From Planctomycetaceae bacterium (GTDB taxonomy: Bacteria; Planctomycetota; Planctomycetia; Pirellulales; Pirellulaceae): a stretch of DNA of 11,508 nucleotides. The stretch spans positions 1-11,508 of the forward strand of contig DTSG01000276.1 of assembly GCA_012965455.1 (NCBI GenBank). Direction: 5' to 3'. Under the pieces are notes generated by a model. That model did not search any database. It was not told the DNA's origin and saw only the letters and a list, made by a program, of their open reading frames with translations. A program made the position numbers and the translations under genes. Each line of letters opens with the position of its first letter. Position 1 is the first letter of the stretch. Positions 6,699 through 11,508 of this stretch are shown in pieces.

Positions 6699-8032
6699 TC
6701 GGTTCCCTTGCTCCTGACCATCTTAGGCCCGCCCTCTAACGTTACAGAATCTTCACTGTATTGTAATATCTGCTTAGGACTAAAGAATTGCCGATCACCG
6801 CGTTTCCAACGTTCTTTTATTCGTACTTGAGTCCGCCAAATCCACAACTTACCCGCTTGGACACTCCAATACCCGCGCCCTTGCACCGGAAATTGAGAAG
6901 ATGCTCCTGACCCCCGCGGAACCGTGTTCACACTGCAAGTCTGATCTGCACGCAACTCTAAGTCAACTCGCTCAAGCCTGCCCAATAAATGCCAACTGCC
7001 AACTAGCTTGGCATTCAACAAATCACTGAAGTCTCGACAATATCGCAAATACATGAGCACTCGGCGGGCGACAAAGTCCCGCGGACTGTCATTCGCATAC
7101 TTCTCCAATATCGACTCGGTAGCCTCGCCTGGAAAATTCAGCAGCGCATACAACGCCTCATCCGCTGGCCAACGATCCGACTCCATATCACGCATCAACC
7201 GTTTGAGCGCCGCGTCATCAGCTGGCACAACAACTCCCACGATCAACAAATCCTCCTCCGCATCTCCCGGCTGAGGATTGTCCCAATACCAATTCTCAAT
7301 TTTTACCAAAAACCCTCCCTGTAGCGCCGCTGCATCTTCCGGTCTCAGTAAATAGCTATACTCCAATCGTTTTTCCGTAATCCAATCTTCCATAACTCCC
7401 CAACGATCAATCACTTCGCGATTGCAGCCGGCTGGGACGCCACGTTTTAATGCAATGCGATTCCGGACAAACGACCAGACAACATCTTTGCTGGTAATCT
7501 CCTTGCCATTCGCCGTAATCGCCGCCACTCCCGAATTCGCACGGGGACGCGTTAAATTCATCGCATAAAACAAATACGGCCGCACAGCATCACCCGCCTT
7601 GGACGAGCGGGCAAATAGCAACCACTCGTCGCCAACTGCCACTCGGCATGATGGCGACATTGACTGCCGCTCACCAAACCAAAACGTAATTCGATGAGAC
7701 GGTGGTCTCGTGTTCTTTGTGTAATAGGTACGATACACACTCTCAGGTTTCCACTGTTGATTATCGCTCGGGACCAGTTCTAGGAACTTTTCCAGCGACA
7801 AATTGCCCTTCAAGGCAGATTTTACCTGAATCTCAAAATCAGAATCGCCCACACCTTTCACTATCTCGACATGGTAAATTTCATCGGAAGAATCCACTAG
7901 CCATTCCACCGAGAGAACGGTCGCCGTGTATAGATCCGCACAAACCGAACCCGCTTGGTAATGCAATACGATTAGCACTGCCACCGCTCGCTGCCAATAT
8001 CTCCCTCTAATCATACTCAACGGTGGTTGCAT
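6695..8032 (-). CDS. Secreted protein of unknown function with lipocalin-like C-terminal region
   Basis: I do not recognise a named family. From the ATG at 8032 the product is 445 residues with a Sec signal peptide (MQPPLSMIRGRYWQRAVAVL through a cleavage near VCA, about residue 32). The mature start, LYTATVLSVEWLVDSSDEIY, then VKSALKG and VGDEWLLF, is a beta-rich domain. Residues about 269-330 are HEAT-like helices, and the end (from about 343: KLVGSWHLL, then LELRADQT, GRGYWSVQAGKLWIW) looks like a lipocalin-like beta-barrel repeat of strands. The frame is open further up to an ATG at 8101, but that would overlap the upstream gene by 62 bp and bury the signal peptide, so 8032 (7 nt after the upstream stop) or 8014 is preferred. 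Its TGA overlaps the ATG of the thioredoxin-like gene. It is probably periplasmic or cell-surface. Confidence 0.8.
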   Translation of the reverse strand: MQPPLSMIRGRYWQRAVAVLIVLHYQAGSVCADLYTATVLSVEWLVDSSDEIYHVEIVKGVGDSDFEIQVKSALKGNLSLEKFLELVPSDNQQWKPESVYRTYYTKNTRPPSHRITFWFGERQSMSPSCRVAVGDEWLLFARSSKAGDAVRPYLFYAMNLTRPRANSGVAAITANGKEITSKDVVWSFVRNRIALKRGVPAGCNREVIDRWGVMEDWITEKRLEYSYLLRPEDAAALQGGFLVKIENWYWDNPQPGDAEEDLLIVGVVVPADDAALKRLMRDMESDRWPADEALYALLNFPGEATESILEKYANDSPRDFVARRVLMYLRYCRDFSDLLNAKLVGSWHLLGRLERVDLELRADQTCSVNTVPRGSGASSQFPVQGRGYWSVQAGKLWIWRTQVRIKERWKRGDRQFFSPKQILQYSEDSVTLEGGPKMVRSKGTE

Positions 8033-8039
8033 GAGCGAT

Positions 8040-8855
8040 CTATCTATCACCCTTGACGGTGACTTGGCCTTTACCCTCGCTGATGTCCCGCCGAATACCA
8101 TCGACCAGTGCTGGACAACCTCGTAACTTCATTTGCTCAAAACGTTGTTGCTCGATTACTGCGCGATACGTTTCAACCATGACATAGGTTACCCCCTCGC
8201 GAATCGACGACAACTCACGATGCCAGGTTTGCAATTCACTGCGCTGCGCCGGTTCAAAGGAATTGCCAGCAATCTTATCCAATGCCTCAAGCATATGCTG
8301 TACCATCACGGCGCGGCGACCATGAGCCAAGGCAGTTCGGTCACTCACCTTAGCAACTTGCCCCTTGATAAGTTGATACGTAACCGGATCGCTCGACATG
8401 GTCCAATAATGGCTGCGAACTCCATCCAGCAACAACTCCGAAAATGGCATTCGCTCAATTGCCGTCAGAGTATTCAAACTAAACGGGTTGGCATTGTCCT
8501 GATAACCAACTTCGACCGCACCATGTTCCAACCGAGCGAGCGCTAACACCCAACCAATACCACGACGACGAAAGTCATCATTGGGTACTTGCGGAAATTC
8601 ATGTAAATACGACTGCTTATACCGCTGTGCAAGCGAGGTTCCAGCTAATCTACCAAAACGACGTGAAAGATTTACATAGACACTAAACTCGTCAAGTTCC
8701 GAAACAATCTCGTTGTACGCCTCTAACTGCTCTGCATTCGCATTCTGTACTAAGGGTATCAATTGATTAAGCGCATTGGCATACTCTTGATAACCTACTA
8801 TCTGATATGCATCACTCGGGTCGGGAGCATCAAATGTTGCTAAATAGCCACGCAC
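8040..8855 (-). CDS. Hypothetical protein, probably the C-terminal part of a gene split by UGA
   Basis: A 271-residue, largely helical sequence of no recognised family, with no signal peptide. The only start available is a GTG at 8855 with AAGG just 4 nt before it. It lies in exactly the same frame as the upstream ORF, separated only by TGA (8882-8880) and eight sense codons (GKNYVEGT). Read through, the junction runs KSKYFY, stop, GKNYVEGTVRGYLATFD, a plausible beta-strand continuation. The downstream part includes QIVGYQEYANALNQLIPLV, HEFPQVPNDDFRRRGIGWVL and a final lysine/arginine-rich tail. The missing export signal in an operon of otherwise secreted products also argues that this is the second half of one protein. 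It ends in TAG 7 nt before the likely start of the next gene. Confidence 0.6.
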   Translation of the reverse strand: MRGYLATFDAPDPSDAYQIVGYQEYANALNQLIPLVQNANAEQLEAYNEIVSELDEFSVYVNLSRRFGRLAGTSLAQRYKQSYLHEFPQVPNDDFRRRGIGWVLALARLEHGAVEVGYQDNANPFSLNTLTAIERMPFSELLLDGVRSHYWTMSSDPVTYQLIKGQVAKVSDRTALAHGRRAVMVQHMLEALDKIAGNSFEPAQRSELQTWHRELSSIREGVTYVMVETYRAVIEQQRFEQMKLRGCPALVDGIRRDISEGKGQVTVKGDR

Positions 8856-8879
8856 GGTGCCTTCAACATAATTTTTTCC

Positions 8880-10094
8880 TCAGTAAAAATATTTGGACTT
8901 TGCAACAACTGAAATCGTCCCGTACTCAACCTTAATGCCACCATTTTCCCAAGACCAAATATATTCATGCCGGCGACCGACATAAGGTGAAGCCAATTGG
9001 TTTTCAATCGCAAATGGGTCACTGGCCTTAGCACGGTCACGAGGCATACGTAGCGCAAATCCCGAGGCGGGCACCTTTTTCACATGCTCACCCTTCAACA
9101 ATCCATTGGCCGCGATCCCTTTGCCGTATCGTCCTCGCAACCACCAATGCAATCCTGTATACAATTGTTCCGCAGAACGGAACAACTCTTGGTGAGCACC
9201 TCGCGCAATTGCCACCGAAAGCTCATGTTCACGCAAGTTAGGCGCAGGCACAGCCGCGAAATTACCCTGGCGCTGCTGCTCTACAAATGTACGCAGGATC
9301 TTCACATCTTGATCCAACGCAAACGCCGCTTGCAATCGAAACTTGAGCGTTTTCGAATCTCCGAGAATGCCCAATGCCAACTCAATTCGCTGCTCACGCA
9401 AGGACATCTCCCGCGTCAAGCGTTTCTCAGCCTCTGCTTCAACGGTTTGTAGCACGGCTTGGAAATCAAATGACAACGTCTTTCGTTCATTGGCGCTTAG
9501 TCGAGCATTCTGCAATACAAACTGTACAGTTCGACCTGCTATTTCCGCAGTCCGACCCAGATTGACCAGATCATTTCTGTATACATGTAAATCCCAGAGG
9601 GCACGCTCAAATTCACCTAACTCCGTCGGTTGAGCTACTGCCGCTCCAACCGCTTTCATGATCTCAGGCCGCAATTCACCGCTGATCACCTTTTCAACTT
9701 CCGTTTGAAAATACGGAACCGTGATCAGCAACTCTTTCTTAGTAGCAGCAGGCTGTACCGCTTTGTTTTGCACCAACAAGCTAAACCTAGACCTAGCAAG
9801 TACAACGCCCAATGCCTCGATCCCTTGGCCCGCTAAATACTCGTCTATTTCAGCATTTACCGTCCCCCCAACTTGATTAACAATCATCGCTCCAGAAAAC
9901 ACGACGATGTCCAGATGACCCGTTCTATATGCCGGGATTAACCGTTGGTCTAGCTCTATCTTTACGTTGCGAGGAATGGCCGCTTGTATTTGCCGGACCG
10001 CTGTCAAATCGATCAGCAACGCTAACAACACTAACACCACAGAAAACCGCGATATCACCATTACCCGTTGTGTACGCCTGTTGATACATTGCAT
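8880..10094 (-). CDS. Secreted hypothetical protein, first gene of the minus-strand operon, ends at an in-frame-type UGA
   Basis: No known family is recognised. From the ATG at 10094 it has 404 residues with a Sec signal peptide: a basic start (MQCINRRTQRV), a hydrophobic core SVVLVLLALLIDL, and a likely cleavage after QAA. The body is helical with charged stretches (for example LREQRIELALGIL and LRTFVEQQRQ) and turns beta-rich at the end (HEYIWSWENGGIKVEYGTISVVA). The ATG at 10094 has AGAGGTG 8 nt upstream. A second in-frame ATG at 10151 also has a strong GAGGAG (10165-10160) 8 nt upstream and would add 19 residues, MVVLNLMWLLFWENRGDGI. The stop is TGA, and the same frame continues into the 271-residue ORF. 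A single 684-residue protein (703 from 10151) is therefore likely in an ancestor or after readthrough. Confidence 0.65.
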   Translation of the reverse strand: MQCINRRTQRVMVISRFSVVLVLLALLIDLTAVRQIQAAIPRNVKIELDQRLIPAYRTGHLDIVVFSGAMIVNQVGGTVNAEIDEYLAGQGIEALGVVLARSRFSLLVQNKAVQPAATKKELLITVPYFQTEVEKVISGELRPEIMKAVGAAVAQPTELGEFERALWDLHVYRNDLVNLGRTAEIAGRTVQFVLQNARLSANERKTLSFDFQAVLQTVEAEAEKRLTREMSLREQRIELALGILGDSKTLKFRLQAAFALDQDVKILRTFVEQQRQGNFAAVPAPNLREHELSVAIARGAHQELFRSAEQLYTGLHWWLRGRYGKGIAANGLLKGEHVKKVPASGFALRMPRDRAKASDPFAIENQLASPYVGRRHEYIWSWENGGIKVEYGTISVVAKSKYFY

Positions 10095-10102
10095 GATACC
10101 GT

Positions 10103-10109
10103 CACCTCT
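10103..10109 (-). promoter_or_regulatory. Shine-Dalgarno supporting the 10094 start
   Basis: AGAGGTG on the minus strand lies 8 nt before the ATG at 10094. Together with the signal-peptide shape this favours that start. A competing GAGGAG at 10165-10160, also 8 nt before an in-frame ATG (10151), means both starts could be used. Confidence 0.5.
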
Positions 10110-10247
10110 GTTTTCCCAAAATAGTAACCACATGAGATTCAATACAACCATTATTCTATCTCCTCGCCGCAAAGGCAAGCAGATATCGTGGTTTGTAGAC
10201 CCCTAATTGCTGCGTGACATTCTCGACGACCGCTAGATGTTCATTCA

Positions 10248-10256
10248 TGGTAAAAT
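10248..10256 (+). promoter_or_regulatory. Candidate extended -10 promoter for the second sulfatase
   Basis: TGGTAAAAT is an extended -10 (TGn plus TAAAAT, 5 of 6 bases). No convincing -35 lies 16-18 bp upstream. Transcription would begin near 10263, about 40 nt before the ATG at 10303. A small inverted repeat, GTTCA (10239-10243) and TGAAC (10259-10263), brackets the element and could be an operator. Confidence 0.4.
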
Positions 10257-10302
10257 ACTGAACCACCAATCACATACCTTACCGTCGAGATCTGGTCCCA
10301 CC

Positions 10303-11508
10303 ATGCGATACCATCTAACCCTTCTGTTGCTCCTAACTTTCACGACTACGCAGGTACAGGGAGCAGCAAATACGCGACCCAACCTAGTCATCGTCCTCTG
10401 CGACGACCTTGGCAATGGCGACCTAGGATGTTATGGCAACAAAGTCGTCAGCACACCACATCTGGATCAATTCGCAGCAACTGGCACAAAGTTTACTCGT
10501 TGCTATTCTGCTGCCCCTAATTGCTCACCCTCACGGACTGGCTTAATGACCGGACGCACTCCCTATCGTGCCGGCATCCACAACTGGATTCCACTAGATT
10601 CCCCCATGCACGTCCGTCGCCATGAAATCATGCTATCGCGAATCCTTAAAGATGCGGGATACCAAACCTGCCACTTTGGAAAATGGCATATGAATGGCAA
10701 TCTGACAAACAAAGACCAACCGCAACCTGATGACCATGGTTTCGACTGGTCCTTCGGCACTCAGAACAATGCCTTACCCTGTCATAAAAACCCGACCAAT
10801 TTTGTTCGCAATGGAAAGCAGGTCGGAAATCAACAAGGCTTTGCCGCGGACATCGTAACCGACGAAGCGATACGCTGGATCAACGAAGACCGCGACGCGG
10901 GAAAACCTTTTTTTATGTTTGTCGCCTATCACGAACCACACGAACCCATTGCCTCAAACCATAAATACACCAAGCTGTACGAAAGGAAAGGCAACCCCAG
11001 TCGGTATGACCCAAGCGTTTCCAGTTTTCAAGCACATCACGGAAACCTAACCCAGATGGATTCCGCTTTTGGGCGATTGGTGCTGCATCTAGATGAAACA
11101 CACCTGCGTGATAACACGGTTGTTTTTTTCACCAGCGACAATGGCCCAGCGATCACCGGCGCCCATCCACACGGCAGTACTGCTGGCCTACGAGACAAGA
11201 AAGGCTCCGTTTACGAAGGAGGGATCCGTGTACCAGGCATTCTTCATTGGCCCGCAAAACTAACCCACGCACAAATCATCGACACACCTATTTCCGGAGT
11301 TGATGTATTACCCACGTTTTGTGAAATCGCGGAAGCCAAAATACCAGCAGCGCTCAAGCTTGACGGAACAAGTTTCGTGCCAGCGCTACAGGGAAAGCCA
11401 CTCCGTCGCAGCGATCCACTCTACTGGCAATTTCACGGCGCCCGTGGTGAGGACCAAGTTGCAATTATCGATGGTAATTGGAAACTCGTCGGTCAATTTG
11501 ATGGTGGT
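10303..11508 (+). CDS. Secreted sulfatase (CSPSR active site), 3' truncated by window end
   Basis: The first 402 residues of a second type I sulfatase; the frame is open to the last base, so only the C-terminus is missing. A Sec signal peptide is clear: MRYHLTLLLLLTFTTT with cleavage near GAA (about residue 22). Catalytic residues are all present: D34-D35 in VLCDDLG, formylglycine precursor C74 in NCSPSR, K127/H129 in GKWHM, H213 in YHEPHEP, D279-N280 in TSDNGP and K299 in RDKKGS. The C-terminal subdomain has begun (YWQFHGARGE, GNWKLVGQF). It differs clearly from the sulfatase at 2449-3795 (CSPSR rather than CSPTR, different inserts), so the two are paralogues with probably different sulfated substrates rather than a recent duplication. 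It is divergent from the unknown secreted-protein operon, with start codons about 208 bp apart. Only a weak ribosome site precedes the ATG. Confidence 0.94.
   Translation, partial: MRYHLTLLLLLTFTTTQVQGAANTRPNLVIVLCDDLGNGDLGCYGNKVVSTPHLDQFAATGTKFTRCYSAAPNCSPSRTGLMTGRTPYRAGIHNWIPLDSPMHVRRHEIMLSRILKDAGYQTCHFGKWHMNGNLTNKDQPQPDDHGFDWSFGTQNNALPCHKNPTNFVRNGKQVGNQQGFAADIVTDEAIRWINEDRDAGKPFFMFVAYHEPHEPIASNHKYTKLYERKGNPSRYDPSVSSFQAHHGNLTQMDSAFGRLVLHLDETHLRDNTVVFFTSDNGPAITGAHPHGSTAGLRDKKGSVYEGGIRVPGILHWPAKLTHAQIIDTPISGVDVLPTFCEIAEAKIPAALKLDGTSFVPALQGKPLRRSDPLYWQFHGARGEDQVAIIDGNWKLVGQFDGG

Noticed and set aside
6371..6830. Plus-strand ORFs at 6371-6619 and 6612-6830
   Set aside because: They are antisense to the thioredoxin-like gene and the end of the 445-residue gene, and have no signal peptide, domain or ribosome site; the minus-strand frame shows better coding features.
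8845..8882. A SECIS-like hairpin after the UGA at 8882
   Set aside because: Only a 3-bp stem (CAC with GTG) can be drawn downstream, far weaker than the hairpin after the 6521 UGA, so selenocysteine is not supported there.
6249..10178. UGA reassigned to tryptophan in this genome
   Set aside because: UGA ends the HIT gene (overlapping the HNH start) and the 445-residue protein (overlapping the next ATG), and reading past either gives no sensible protein. Trp is encoded by TGG throughout.
10303..10363. Possible frameshift in the signal peptide of the second sulfatase
   Set aside because: Careful codon reading shows the ATG at 10303 is in frame with the signal peptide and the whole catalytic domain; the gene simply runs off the window end.

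Overview
The window looks like a planctomycete chromosome, probably a marine or aquatic Pirellulaceae-type organism. The evidence is two secreted formylglycine-type sulfatases, a Tat-exported DUF1501 protein, a SulP permease, several secreted proteins of no recognisable family, and many genes with weak or no Shine-Dalgarno sequence. This placement is inferred from gene content only. I see no rRNA, tRNA, CRISPR array or transposase.

Region 1 (1-3998) is a sulfur and organic-sulfate block. It holds the 3' part of a SulP anion permease with its STAS domain (+), a DUF1501 Tat protein behind a perfect TATAAT (+), and a complete secreted sulfatase (-). The 203-bp gap after the sulfatase carries back-to-back extended -10 promoter candidates for the sulfatase (-) and the next operon (+).

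Region 2 (3999-6186) looks like a small nucleic-acid-targeting module. A HIT-family nucleotide hydrolase/transferase overlaps by 4 nt (TTGA) an HNH endonuclease with a large uncharacterised N-terminal region. A HEPN protein (-) with an RX4H ribonuclease-type motif lies convergent to the pair. This is a plausible defence or stress cassette; that role is inference.

Region 3 (6249-10151) is a minus-strand operon of secreted proteins of unknown function. Transcription runs 404-aa ORF, 271-aa ORF, 445-aa protein, thioredoxin-fold-like protein, and then possibly the HEPN gene. Two in-frame UGA codons interrupt it. One separates the 404-aa and 271-aa ORFs, which share a frame and read as one 684-residue protein. 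The other lies at codon 60 of the thioredoxin-like gene, directly before the Gly-Val-Glu-Cys active-site-like segment, and is followed 11 nt later by a perfect 9-bp hairpin with a 5-nt loop. Nonsense decay (TGG or CGA to TGA), sequencing error and UGA recoding are all possible; nonsense decay is the conservative reading. UGA clearly acts as a stop elsewhere in the window.

Region 4 (10303-11508) is the 5' part of a second secreted sulfatase (+), cut by the window end and transcribed divergently from the region 3 operon.

No gene-free stretch exceeds 300 bp.
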